A DNA stretch of 49,310 bases, from contig MNCI01037953.1 in the NCBI GenBank assembly GCA_015680685.1, forward strand, positions 1,951,568-2,000,877, given 5' to 3'. How positions within the stretch are numbered: position 1 is the first letter of the stretch; each line of letters begins with the position of its first letter. Shown in pieces: positions 23,580-34,199 of the stretch. Source of the stretch: Gnetum montanum. Lineage: Eukaryota > Streptophyta > Gnetopsida > Gnetales > Gnetaceae. Both the position numbers and the translations under genes were made by a program. The notes beneath the pieces are model-generated. The model saw nothing but the letters and a program-made list of their open reading frames with translations, was not told the DNA's origin and ran no database searches.

Positions 23580-24372
23580 TGATGAGTGGTGAGGTATCCC
23601 TACACTCAACCATAAGAATACGAGCGTTTCACGTGCGATCCAGTTGAACTCCAAGGACTAAGTGCTTACGCATCTTAATGAAACGCTCAGGGTTAATCAA
23701 TCGTTGTCTTCCCAAACTTACTTGTATTTTCATGGTTGTATGATTAAGTAAGCTTGAGGTATATGATTTTTATAGCTTTTTGTCTTTTTATGTCTTCTGC
23801 TAATAAAGGAAAGGGAGAGAGAACTAAGTGACTAACTTACATTAACTATTTGTTAACTAGTTTCTAAATTTTCTTAATACTAGTATCTGTTCCCACTTGC
23901 TGTACACATCTTGAACCAGTGCAACGCTACTGGGATTACCAAACGCTAAGCATCACTAGGTTACCAAGTGCTACACGCATGCTCGAAGTGGTCGTACTGA
24001 GTGTATTTAACTAAGGGGGTTGAAGGTTGAGAAAGATATTAATTAACTAGGAAAGCATTAAATAATCATTAATTACTAATTAGCTTAATCTATATGCTGC
24101 AAGATTTATCATAAATTTTGTCTTTATTTTCGTACATAAAATTGTGCTCAAGTACAAATTGCTTGAATAAAGATCCGTTCACTCTATGACTCCTACTACA
24201 GGCACACAGAAATAATTCCAACTCTGGAATAACAAAACTGCAAGAATTTGGCTAAGGATCTCAGTCTAACTATGTGGAACCAAGGGAACTACCTCTTATT
24301 TATAGAAGATGAGGCAGGATGCGATATCGCGTGGTAGATGCGATATCATGTACATGATATCATGACTCATTA
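23580..24372 (-). repeat. 5' LTR of element B
   Basis: 793 bp, TGATGAGTGG to ACTCATTA (the final CA has mutated to TA). Near-identical in layout to 14532-15294. The minus-strand TATA is at 24296-24304. The U3 has GATATC at 24333, 24353 and 24357 flanking the region missing in the other LTR. Confidence 0.9.
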
Positions 24373-24926
24373 AAAGAAATCAATTTTGGCATTGCTCCTC
24401 TCACCATCATAGGAACTCAACTATCTTGCTTTGATACAAGCCACGAATACAAGCTCTTCTACCAAGCATCCTACCAAGGAGGATTTTAGGATAGCATTTT
24501 TAATTTTCAAATTAGATAGCTCTTGATTCATCCCACCAAGGGACCCTCCATAACCTTTACCCAACCAATTAGGTTCTCAACTAGAGATGCTTTTGTTTGT
24601 GCCTCTTGAAAGGATCCAAATAGATTCTTATAGAGGTTTAGCGTACGGTCTAGACAGTCTTTCAAGATCAAAACCTTAGCCTCTACCACTTTTGCCTAGT
24701 CCTTAGAGTAGAGAGCCATCTTATCTTGTGGAAATTCAACTTCTTTAAGAATGTAATGGATCACATCCACATTTTTTGGTCTAGGGTAGGCTAAGGCCTC
24801 ATCAATAGCTTTAACATGGTTCCATAGGGTCTAAAAATTGGTCTCATATTGACCAAGTTTTGTCTTGACCTCAACCTCTAGGTTTGCCCAATCCTCTACC
24901 ATATCACTAGGTCCACCAAGCTCCAT
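24373..24926 (-). pseudogene. Gag, N-terminal part, element C
   Basis: Starts at MELGGPSDMVEDWANLE (ATG at 24926), continues KTKLGQYETNF and ALAYPRPKNVDVIHYILK, and ends SNAKIDFL at the element B junction. The rest of the gag resumes at 14531 with FLYDVEMY. Charged and helix-prone, with a few in-frame stops. Confidence 0.7.
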
Positions 24927-25064
24927 ATTACCAAAGAGAGAAATTTAGCACAAGGCCACTCACATAGGAAAAGTGACTAGTAGAAGTTGAAAATTGAAAC
25001 CTCATAAACCACAAACACTCTCAAGCCTTTATTGGGCAAGTTTTCATGAGAAAAAAAATGTGAG

Positions 25065-25076
25065 GCTCTAATACCA
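25065..25076 (-). other. Primer binding site, tRNA-iMet, element C
   Basis: The minus strand reads TGGTATTAGAGC, one transition from TGGTATCAGAGC, the usual initiator-Met site, and lies two bases inside the LTR at 25079. Confidence 0.9.
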
Positions 25077-25078
25077 TC

Positions 25079-25645
25079 TATAATAATGTTGTCCTTGAGT
25101 ATATTATCCAGCACCCCAAAAGTTCCCCAAGCAAATTCAGAATTAGGATGGAATTGAAGAGGAATATGCCTCAGTAATCAAAAATTGTAAAACACGTGCC
25201 AACAAATAGCATGTTAGTGTTAGCATGTACCTTGAGTGGTGTTTTAAATACAATAAACATGTTACCCTAGTAAAGATAGATATCATTCGCTTGCTCCACT
25301 CACATGAACAACACAGGGACTACCAGTTGGTCCCTCCAGATTCATCACTATGTGCTAGTAGTTGGTGTCACTCTCTTACGAGTGCACGTAACATCCCATA
25401 GCATGTTCCATGACACGCCCGGTTGACACCCCAACATAGAGTTAACTACACAACCCTCCTAGGAAAGGTCCTACTAAGTGGGGTAATGAGGAAGGCCATG
25501 GCCCCCTCTTACTAATGCATGGAACTGCCATGCAAGTATGGTTCTGAAGACACAAGGAGCAGAGGCCTCTTTGAGATCTCATGTTCCCATAATCGTGGGG
25601 GAGGTAGTAGGCCACCACCAACCCTGCTACCTCTCTCACAATTTA
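25079..25645 (-). repeat. 5' LTR of element C plus right target duplication
   Basis: 562 bp LTR (25079-25640) ending ctctcaca, then ATTTA (25641-25645), the right target duplication. The LTRs differ at many sites, clearly more than those of element B, in keeping with C being the older host of the nest. Confidence 0.9.
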
Positions 25646-26635
25646 CCTTACCATCCATTTGCTATCTTTCTTTGCCCCATGAATGTGGCCTCTCGATCTT
25701 GCTCATGGCATAAACTCTAGTGACCAAGTGGAATCTCTGTATGCTACCCTTGTTGCCTCTTAACACACCAGAAGTGTTAATTAAATTTTGCAATGAAATT
25801 TGTGGGATCATTTTATATTGATAGTTTTACATTTTTAAAAGAGAGCTTTAATTACTGAAATGTTTTAGAAGCCATAAATTATTGGTTGAATGATATTTCT
25901 TTAAATATAATGCAAGCAATTACATTAATGGATATTGCTAATTTAATATATATAAATATAATGAATGGAGTGAATCATTTTTCTTTAATTAGAATACCTA
26001 ATATGATTATTAGGTGACTATATTATTGAATGAATTTGACTTTATAATGTAAGAAATTAAAGGTAGATATAGTGCTAATGTTGTAGTTGAAAAGAAGATT
26101 GAATCTTTTATTATTAATGTGTTATGTAATTTAATGTAATTGCATATTATTTGCCTATCAAGTTGGTACTCACACATGTTAATGAAATATAATATTAAAC
26201 ATTGTTATTTTAAATGCATTTTAGTAAATAATCTAACTATGCTTGAAAATGATTTAGAGTCTTTTGTTATAAATGAACTCTTTCTTTTATATATTCAATC
26301 TATTTGATTAGGTTTTATTTCAGCAATGAAATGGTAATTAAACAAAAAATTCACATTATTTTTAAATCAAGGAATGATATGATAAGAAGATACTCCATTA
26401 TGTTATTGTCTCCTTTTATATTTTAAATAGTGTATTATTATAAACAATTTGCTTAAGTGTCTTGTATGTAATTATGTAACCATTGTGTATATTTCAAAAG
26501 TTTGGTCTTCCATTAATAGAAGTGCTTAGTTGTATCATAGCAATATATATTTTGGAGATAATAAATAGTGCCATTTATTTTGTTCAGGTGAATAATGTGT
26601 CAATAACTCTAAATAACTAATTGACATTCATAGAT
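25646..26635. other. No gene seen
   Basis: 25646-25760 is moderately GC-rich and unique in the window; before insertion of element C it adjoined the 10.1 kb sequence. 25800-26635 is very AT-rich with no frame, repeat or RNA gene that I recognise. Confidence 0.4.
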
Positions 26636-27673
26636 TTAGTAATACAAAAAATGTTTGGAGGAAAATCTTATAGAACAATTAATTAAACATGGATGTACAA
26701 GATGCAACACAAGTTCTAAGATAAAAATTTTAAAAATTTGTGTGTTTTGTAAATGGCAATTCTCACTACAAGAGTGGCATGTACATGTCTTTCTTCTAAA
26801 ACTTTGACATCTTCCTCTTCCATGAAAGCCAAATCCTTGACTTTCATAACTTCTTGTTTGATGATTCCTCTTCTTGAATGATATTACTTGATCATTGCAT
26901 TGTCCCTTTACTTCTTTCACTTCTCTTGAAGATTGACTAGGATTCCATCTTCCTCTTCTACCTTGATTTCTACCAAAACCTTTTTCTAGTCCTCTATAAG
27001 AGATGTTAGCTTCATATCTATATTTTGAACTACTAGTTGTCAAAAGTTCTCTTATCTATTTCTCATCCATATCCTTGGAGTTCAAATTGAAGTAACTTGT
27101 TAACTCATTTGTAGATAACATATCCAAATTCACAAAATTTTCTAAACTAGTAGTAATTTGATCATATGACTTATTAAACTTATCAACATTTTCAAAACTT
27201 CTTTATCTTATGAGATTGTAGTTCCATTGAATTTATCATGTCTTATATCTTTTGAATATATTTCTTCATGCCTTACTTTTATTTCATAGTTATTAACTCA
27301 TATCACACCTTGAATGCTTGTAACTTAATCTTTGTTATTTTCTCATGTCCATTATACACAATATCTAAACCATGCATTAATTTATAATAAGTAGTATATT
27401 TTTGTACCTTTTCAAATTCATGATCATTCATGCTAGTAAAGATGGTAGTCATGGCCTTGTTGTCCTTCATGTCTACTTAATCTTTTTCTCTTTTTTCTTT
27501 TTCTTTCTTTCTTTCTTTCTTTTTTCTTTCGATTCATCTATATCAAAAATCATAGTTTTTACATCTACCAATATGCTATCTCATACATCTTGAAACTTTA
27601 ATAAAATTTCCATACTCATTTTTCATGTATCAAGTTTATTAACTTCAAACATAGGAATAACACTTTTTTCCAT
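26636..27673 (-). pseudogene. Ty1/copia gag relic
   Basis: Starts at MEKSVIPMFEVNKLDT (27673). The copia-type gag order follows: YNGHEKITKIKLQAF (27300-27370), KKYIQKI...INSMELQSHKIKKF, DKFNKSYDQITTSLENFV, LSTNELTSYFNLNSKDMDEK, and a basic Arg/Gly-rich segment (GLEKGFGRNQGRRGRWNPS) before a Cys/His-containing end (CTCHSCSENCH). These correspond to the UBN2-type gag core and nucleocapsid region. Several stops interrupt it. No copia protease, integrase or RT follows within 26.6 kb, so the element is truncated or deleted. Confidence 0.7.
27487..27531. repeat. Pyrimidine microsatellite (TTTC)n
   Basis: A run of imperfect tttc units inside the copia gag relic, encoding a Lys/Arg/Glu-rich stretch on the minus strand; probably a slippage expansion. 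Confidence 0.85.
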
Positions 27674-27714
27674 TTTGAAAGAAAGCTAAAAAATGCAAGA
27701 AATTAATTTTAATT

Positions 27715-27727
27715 GGCTTCAATACCA
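27715..27727 (-). other. Primer binding site of the copia relic
   Basis: The minus strand reads TGGTATTGAAGCC, a decayed initiator-Met site (TGGTATCAGAGC), 42 bases upstream of the gag ATG and just inside an LTR end (TGTTACC at 27734). Confidence 0.65.
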
Positions 27728-27733
27728 AATTAA

Positions 27734-28250
27734 TGTTACCAAGAACCTTAAATATAAGTCTAGAAATCTCACAAAGGATGCAACCTCTTCAAAGTTTTTA
27801 AATAAATTAAAAATGTAATAAATAGAAGAATAAATATATGCAAACACTACTTCATTGGAGAAAATAACTTGAGCCACTTATAGTCTTCTTTTTCCACACA
27901 CTTCTCACCTTCTTTCTCTTGTGCTATAAGATAAGATCAAAGGCCTAAATTATTTGATCTTATCAAAAATTTCAGCCTTAAAATCTTTGGTCAAATACAC
28001 ATGAAAAGAAAGTAGAGATTGATAGCTTCCAAATAGTTTGGATGGTACTCAAAATTCAATGAAATGAAGGAGATATGAGCATTTGATATTGAATGTCTAA
28101 TTAGACTAAGGGAAAACTAAGAAAGAATATGATTATTTTTACAATTAGTAATGTGGATCAAGTGGTTGGTCAGTAGTATGTTTACTATAAATCATGTGTT
28201 TAATCCAACATAATTGTACTTGGTACAGTTGTAAAAAGATAAGTACTCTA
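27734..28250 (-). repeat. Probable 5' LTR of the copia relic
   Basis: Begins TGTTACCAAG next to the primer site. The other boundary is unclear (before the SINE at about 28252), and no second copy exists in the window to confirm it. Confidence 0.45.
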
Positions 28251-28251
28251 A

Positions 28252-28399
28252 AGCTCACTGCGCATCCCACCAAGTAGGGTCCTAGGAGGGTCAATGGATG
28301 AGACAATGCTTAACCTCTTCAAGTAGCTTCACCTAGGATCAAATTCACTTCTTTCAAATAAAGAAATAAGCCCTTTAGCATCACTTCAAATCATGGTCT
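28252..28399 (-). mobile_element. Au-like SINE
   Basis: The minus strand starts GACCATGATTTGAAGTGATG and CTAAAGGGCTT, then GAATTTGATCC (a weak B box, consensus GGTTCGANTCC). It continues GAGGTTAAGCATTGTCTCAT, CATTGACCCTCCTAGGACCC and TACTTGGTGGGATGCGCAGT. The second half closely follows the conserved 3' part of plant Au SINEs as I remember it (TTGACCCTCCCCAGACCC, then GTGGGA). Au SINEs are tRNA-derived, RNA polymerase III-transcribed and moved by LINE enzymes. The promoter boxes are decayed. Confidence 0.6.
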
Positions 28400-28779
28400 C
28401 TATAGAGTTGTATAATTGTAAATAATAACATTTTGAATTTTGATTACCAACCATACATTCACATTGATATTGCAAAATGCATAGATGTGACAAATAATCT
28501 TGATGTCATTAGTTAACTTATTGATGTTATCATGTTGATTATCCACCAAAATAATTTGCTTACCTTCTATACATGCATATTAATGTGATAACATGGCACA
28601 AGTGTGGAAAATGATGTAGGCGATAACTAGATTTTTTGGCCTTTTTAAATTTGTTTTGTATAATATCATTCTTAATAATAATCTCATATGCCACTTTGAA
28701 GTTAAAAGGAAAAAATATCTGCTATGATTCAAAAAAATATATAGAAAAGCTTAATGAAAATTATTAACTTTAAATAAAT

Positions 28780-29640
28780 TATCAAGATTAGAACTTATTC
28801 TTTTTTTAAAAAAAAATTCTTCTCTTTCTATTTAGACCGTAGAGGCTAGAAGCCTCTTTTCATGTCATGTATCTATCATAAATACCTAGAAAGGAAATTT
28901 TAGCGATATTAAATTTGCTCAAAGTGGTACAAAATCTAGATGAATAAGTAGCCTAACCTCCTTGATTAATAGAAGCTATAATGGATTGATTTACTTAAGC
29001 ATATCCTCTAAAACTCTAATATGATTGTAATTCCAATACTGACCAAGCATGCATCATGTCTTCCAAATTTGTTTAAGTACTAGAGAACTAGGAATAAAAA
29101 TGACTTGACAAAAAAGAAGACAATGAAGAAAGATATTAGAAGACCAATTATTATCATTTTTCAGATTTTCTTGCATAAGTCTATTTCTAAAAAAGAGCAT
29201 ATAAACATCATCTCTATAAATGTATTTTCAATCCATTTTACTAAAAGAAAAACACCCTACTAATAATGATTAATAAGGCCAAGTCCTCTATCTTTTTAAT
29301 AGTATATATATTCCAAAAATCTCTAGAAAAGCCTTAGTTTCTTAATAAACTAAAGAAACCAATTGATAATTGGATCAATCCTATCATAAAAAGATTTTGT
29401 AGGATCCCAACACTAGATTAGTAAATATGAGTAGACTAAAGGATATGCTTAATAACTAAAAATTTACTAGCAAGGGTGACCATTTTTTTCTTTCTACTTA
29501 TTAAGCATCTTTTCAATTTTATTAATAATATAATTCAATAAGATATTTAAATTAGGCTCAAAAGAAAAATATATTCCTAAAATATTGAAAATAGAATATT
29601 TTAAAAATATTAGAGAAACCCACTCAATATTTTTTTGACA
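28780..29640 (-). pseudogene. L1-type LINE reverse transcriptase C-terminus relic
   Basis: Read leftward: ILGIYFSFEPNLN, IINKIEKMLNK, FLVIKHIL-STHIY, then FSRDFWNIYTIKKIEDLAL, with the tail running toward 28800. This is the order 'YLG...W..., L..GR..LI..VL.S.P.Y, ...W..IC.PK..GGLG' seen after the RT core of plant LINEs, before the zinc-binding (zf-RVT) domain. Frames shift and stops are frequent. The RT catalytic core is missing; just upstream on this strand is the DUF4283 ORF, so the two may be ends of one internally deleted LINE. Confidence 0.55.
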
Positions 29641-29738
29641 AAAAAGGTTAAAAACCTTATATTAATGATTAATGTATAAGGTTACAAAAATGGGCTAAAA
29701 ATATAGATGTTGCTAAGCAAAAGAGTCAATAGAAAACA

Positions 29739-30347
29739 TCATTGGGGTAGGACATGAGCCTCAATCATATATGGAGTCATGCGAAGGCCACTAGGTGTAC
29801 CTAAGGATTCAGTGTGTTTGATTAATCCAAGCCGAGACACAATATCCCTTTCAACTCTTTCGGAAATCAAGGGGAGATTCAGTAACTCTACAAAACAAGG
29901 GACTTTCCGAAATTCAGGAGAAGTTGGGTTGAGAGAAGGAGTCCACTTGCGAATAATCAATAAAGCATGACGATGGTGAAAGACACTAATGCTAAGAGCT
30001 TCAGAGACCATCTCTGAGTTAATAAACTCAACAAGTAGAAAAGAATTAGATAAATATCGAACATGTGAAGCTATCAAACCACGATCTTTCCAAACAGAGT
30101 TGACATGATGCAAAAAGCTAGAAGAGCGGGGTAGGTAGCCTAAAATTTGCACAAAGACATACCTTTTAGAAATGTCATGGGTGATAGATTCGAACAAATC
30201 ATCAGGAAGCTCGTAGAATGGCTCGGAAGAAGTGGAGCCACCATTTGGCGACATGGCAACCGAAGGAGCTGATCTAAAATAGGTCAGAGAGCCTTCTCGT
30301 CCATGATCATAAAACAGAACAGGCAGCAAGATCTGATCCGATCTCAC
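29739..30347 (-). CDS. DUF4283-type protein (LINE ORF1-like), open
   Basis: An open frame of 202 codons, ATG at 30347 and stop near 29739, one of the longest in the window. The core matches the DUF4283 fold pattern: KRYVFVQILGYLPRSSSFLH, VNSVWKDRGLIASHVRYL, SFLLVEFINSEMVSEAL, HALLIIRKWTPSLNP, then FVELLNLPLISERVERDIVS and RLGLIKHTE. In plants this domain is found in ORF1 of L1-type LINEs and in related mobile-element proteins, where it binds nucleic acid. A CCHC knuckle usually follows, but the ORF stops first (MIEAHVLPQ). It is less damaged than the elements around it, so it is younger or retained. Confidence 0.65.
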   Translation of the reverse strand: MRSDQILLPVLFYDHGREGSLTYFRSAPSVAMSPNGGSTSSEPFYELPDDLFESITHDISKRYVFVQILGYLPRSSSFLHHVNSVWKDRGLIASHVRYLSNSFLLVEFINSEMVSEALSISVFHHRHALLIIRKWTPSLNPTSPEFRKVPCFVELLNLPLISERVERDIVSRLGLIKHTESLGTPSGLRMTPYMIEAHVLPQ

Positions 30348-30660
30348 AGGTAGCGAGATCTGCCCGAGATCTGCTAGGGCACCCTGATCCTATCCGATCC
30401 AATCTCCGTTCCTCGCTCTGCCTTCGTTTCAGACAAATGTTGTCTGAATCTGCAATTCTGAAAACCCTGTATCGCAAGGAATTCGCTATGTCTAGAATTG
30501 CAACGCCGGGACGCGACTGTAGAGGCTGAGATATCGAGCAGTCGCGTATCAGCTATGAAAAAACAGAATCCCGCGGTGCAAAATCGCAGGCGGAACAAAA
30601 TTGTGAATAGCCGGCCTTTCACCGCACGCCGGGCTGCTAATGCTGGCACTATTCTCCCTT
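30348..30660 (-). other. GC-rich leader upstream of the DUF4283 ORF
   Basis: About 300 bases with GATCTG/GATCCGATC repeats and CpG dinucleotides, unlike the AT-rich surroundings. It fits the 5' untranslated promoter region of a LINE, with the 5' end near 30660-30710. An open frame at 30374-30649 overlaps it but has no recognisable domain. Confidence 0.4.
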
Positions 30661-31194
30661 GTATGAATAAATTGTGAGCACAGTATATCCAGCGTCATCC
30701 GCCTAAAAGTTAAGATGGGCATTAAAACTAAAATGGGCTATAAAAATGGGCTAAAACTAAAATGTTTTTGCAATAAAAAAAAGAAAAAAAATCCAATAGA
30801 AAACATAAGTAGAATAGGACATGAGTCCCATAATTAGCCTAAGCACAGAAGCAACGGTATGACCAAACATTGGTAAGCCAAAAACAAAAGCAAGAGAGCT
30901 AGTAAAAGCTTATCACAAAAGGAGGAGATGGGGTTTAGTCAAATTGCATATCCAAAAACCTATAAAGACATAAAAAAATCATTGATTAAGAAGCTAATCC
31001 ATGCTACATTCTACATATTCAGGTAGGGGATTAGGCCTATTAAAAACATCTAGCTACTTAAATAGTTGGGCATTGAGATTATCATGTTTCCAAAGGGGAA
31101 GGAAAATGACTTCTTGAAATAGAATGTAGTTAGGGGCATGGTCCACATGAATCATGATATCTTTTTGATTCTTCACAATATAGAGGTAAGAAAG

Positions 31195-32253
31195 TATTGT
31201 CAATAGGGTAGTGACCCCACCACAAGAAACAACTTGAACAACTTGTTTTAGGTGGTTGCTACTCTTTGGTTCGACTAAGGCATGGATACCTCCAAATAGC
31301 CTCAATTGGTTTCTAATAAGCTAAATATAACTAATTGTGTCTAATAATAAAGATCTATCCACAAAAATAGTAAAATTTTTATAAAGAATTATTTGTCCTA
31401 CGTATGACTAATGAATACCCCTCATAGCTGTCTCTTAGATAGTTATATAAATCAAATAGTTCATCTTCAAGCTTAGTTATAATCTTGTAGAACATACATA
31501 TGTAATGAATGAATGATTTTATAGGAAATGTCAATCTTAAATTTTGAGTTATTTATTACCTAACTTCTTGATGCTAGATCATAAATTTTTTTGCTTAATA
31601 GAGCAAGAGATAGAGGTATAGAAATTATTAGAAAAGCTCAAGATCATACACAAATGACAATATTTCCTATGTTAAGTTGATGTAGAATTAACACTTATTG
31701 AATTTATTCCATTCAATAAAAATAATGAAAACATTTTAAACCTTCATTCATAGAGAAAATAACATGCTCTAAAACTAGCAATTCATTCATATGTAGTTAT
31801 GTAATATTTAAGCCAAGAAAAATGGAAAATCCATTTAACTAGAAATTATAGCTAAGAGACAAAAGTTAAAAGAGATAGATAAAACCTATTTAAAATGCTA
31901 TTATCTAAAATAGACTTTACAAGATTTTCTTTTGTATTCCCCCTCTGAATAAATATGCTCTATGCCTTATATAGTAGCCCTTGGCAGTTACAATAGTTAC
32001 AAAATTTAAGGGTACAACTTCCTTACATTCTTCTTGTATAATTGCAAATCATTAGCTAACTATTCCACTTATTGGGAAATTTTTCCTATTCTTTGAACTT
32101 GGAGTCCTTCTCTTTCCAAGTGTTGATACAACTTCCCATGATTATGGAGAACTTTAATAGCCTAATTCATTGAATATCATGCACTACTATCAAGCCTCTT
32201 AATAACTTATTCAATGCTTCTTTCTTCAAAGCTTGATTTTGCTATAGAATTAT
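31195..32253 (-). repeat. Left LTR copy of element E
   Basis: Begins TATTGTCA (TG has become TA) and matches 37662-38294 plus 44433-44826 throughout (for example gtgaccccaccacaagaaac, ctccaaatagcct, aactagaaattatagctaag). The alignment stops at gctatagaattat, where a short family-1 LTR intrudes, so the inner end of this LTR is missing. Confidence 0.75.
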
Positions 32254-32568
32254 TGATGAGCGATGAGGTACCCCTATGCCTAACTATACAAATCACAAGC
32301 ATTCACATGCGATCTAGTTGAATTCTGTAGACCTTAAGTTCCTAAGTACACTCATTTTGAGACATGAAATCTAATCATGATAATCGTTGTCTTATCAACT
32401 ACACTTATGAAGCTTAATTATATGGTTAAGTGTAATTAAGGCACATGAATTTTATGTGCCTACATGTGTATTTATAGGCCCACACAAGAACCACGATATC
32501 GCATACCCAATATTGAGTATCTGATATCGTGGGTCTGATATCGCAACCTGATGAATCACGTTTCATCA
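32254..32568 (-). repeat. Short, internally deleted family-1 LTR
   Basis: 315 bp, TGATGAGCGATGAGG to CGTTTCATCA, on the minus strand. It has both LTR ends, the TATA segment (gtatttataggcccacac) and the U3 GATATC words, but the ~500-base middle present in the 1238-2096 LTR is gone (jump near 32450). The flanks attat and aggag do not match, so there is no target duplication. Confidence 0.8.
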
Positions 32569-34199
32569 AGGAGTATGATTACTTTTCCAATTTTTTATTT
32601 CATTTAGCCATTAAATATGATATGGCCATGATCTCTTTTAAAAATATGAATTTGGAAAAGTGAGTTTTCCCTCAATTCATGAATTTGGATAAATTGGCTT
32701 TGACATGACATTATCATTCTCACTAATTCAATTTTTGCACTTTCTCTATTTTGGTGAATCTTGTTATACTGACAACACCATTAGTCTTAATACATTTTAG
32801 TTATATCAGTAAATATTAAAGTAGTTGAATTAGGAAAATTTTTCCTCAAACTTGTGAACTGAAATATTATGTAGTTGGCTCATTACATTAGCATTTTTAG
32901 GCCAATTTTACAAACTTAAATAAAAATAACTTGTCTTTATTTGAAGCTTGAACTCAAGAATTCTACTAACCTAACCTCTGTTGATATTGTTCTTAGGCGA
33001 ATATAATCTTTATAAAATGGCTTTTAATAATTTTTATAAAATGGAATGAATATTTCTTGACTAGTCTTTGAAAGTGGAAATCATACTATGCCATAAAAAT
33101 TTGCCTATAATGCTTCTATTCCACATTGTGGTAGAAACATAACACCAACTTATTCATACAGCAAGGTCAAGTTTTTAAGAAGAGAAACTCAAGCCCTACT
33201 TCACTAATGGCTGAAATGTTAGCACAAATTACTAGGCCTTAAAATCTGCATACTTAAAAGGAGAACTTAAGCAAAAATGGATCTAATCCTTCTAGCATTT
33301 CTATGAACACTTCCCTTAGAAACTTTTCTTCTACTTGGGCTTATTTTTCACATTATTAGAAACATAGCTTTGATTCATTATCCACTGCAAATCTCTATAA
33401 TTCATATGAAATATTAATGTTAGCATTTCTTTTTTGGTTTCATATATTTTATCCAACTTAATCATATTTCATATGTATATTAATATTTTACTTCAAATCC
33501 ATGGAATATTGCAAAGAATTGTTTCATGAAAGTGGCTATTGTTGTAACAACCATTTTTCCAAATAAACACAAACTTTTTCTTTTTACAACATTTTATATA
33601 ATTACAAAAATAAGTAAAAGCTTGAATACTTTTGCAAGAAAAACCCTTGTAGCATAAGGCCTAATAGGGATGAAAAAACCCCAGTCCTAAAATTTTTGAG
33701 CCTTCCTTAAGTGTTTTTCTTGTGTTGAAATACTAAAACATTCTTTTAGTTGAAATTCTAACCTAGGCTTTTTAGATTAAAATTTTCATTTAGTGAAAGG
33801 TCTAAGAATTCTATAATTTTAACCCATTTTATGACATGGATGGACTTTCCATTCATAAGCATGAAAAACTCATTAGAGAGCCAGGTCATACATGGACAAT
33901 TATAAGAGGTTTCATAATTGATGGCCCTATAATATATTCTCTGTACATGCTCTAGACAACATCCAGCTAATTATGAGATAAAAAGCCTTGATTTCATTTC
34001 AAATTTCTTTGGATCTATGAATAATCTTCTTCGTATTATGAGCCTTGACCTTTCAACCATGACTATTGATGAAGTAGTAGGTTTATGAATTTTATAACTC
34101 AGCTTCTACTCTTTATATAACACTAAGGAAAATAGTTATGAAACACTATGTACATATTTACAAACTTTGTAGGCCATTATTAAACTATTCTAAGTGGAA
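32569..34199 (-). other. 3' internal region of element E, no recognisable gene
   Basis: AT-rich, with short minus-strand frames only. The sequence between integrase and the LTR presumably derives from the element's 3' region; no polypurine tract is seen at the left edge because the LTR junction is lost. Confidence 0.4.

Larger units (their letters stand above)
29687..30830. repeat. Direct repeats flanking the DUF4283 ORF
   Basis: 29687-29757 (aaaatgggctaaaaatatag ... caatagaaaacat ... aggacatgag) and 30743-30830 (aaaatgggctaaaactaaaa ... caatagaaaacat ... aggacatgag) are diverged direct copies about 1.06 kb apart. The first includes the ORF stop region. This looks like a tandem duplication of the ORF's 3' end, or two adjacent copies of the same element. 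Confidence 0.55.

Noticed and set aside
31054-31305. Minus-strand open frame as a gene
   Set aside because: It straddles the start of the element E LTR (31195), so it is a junction artefact.
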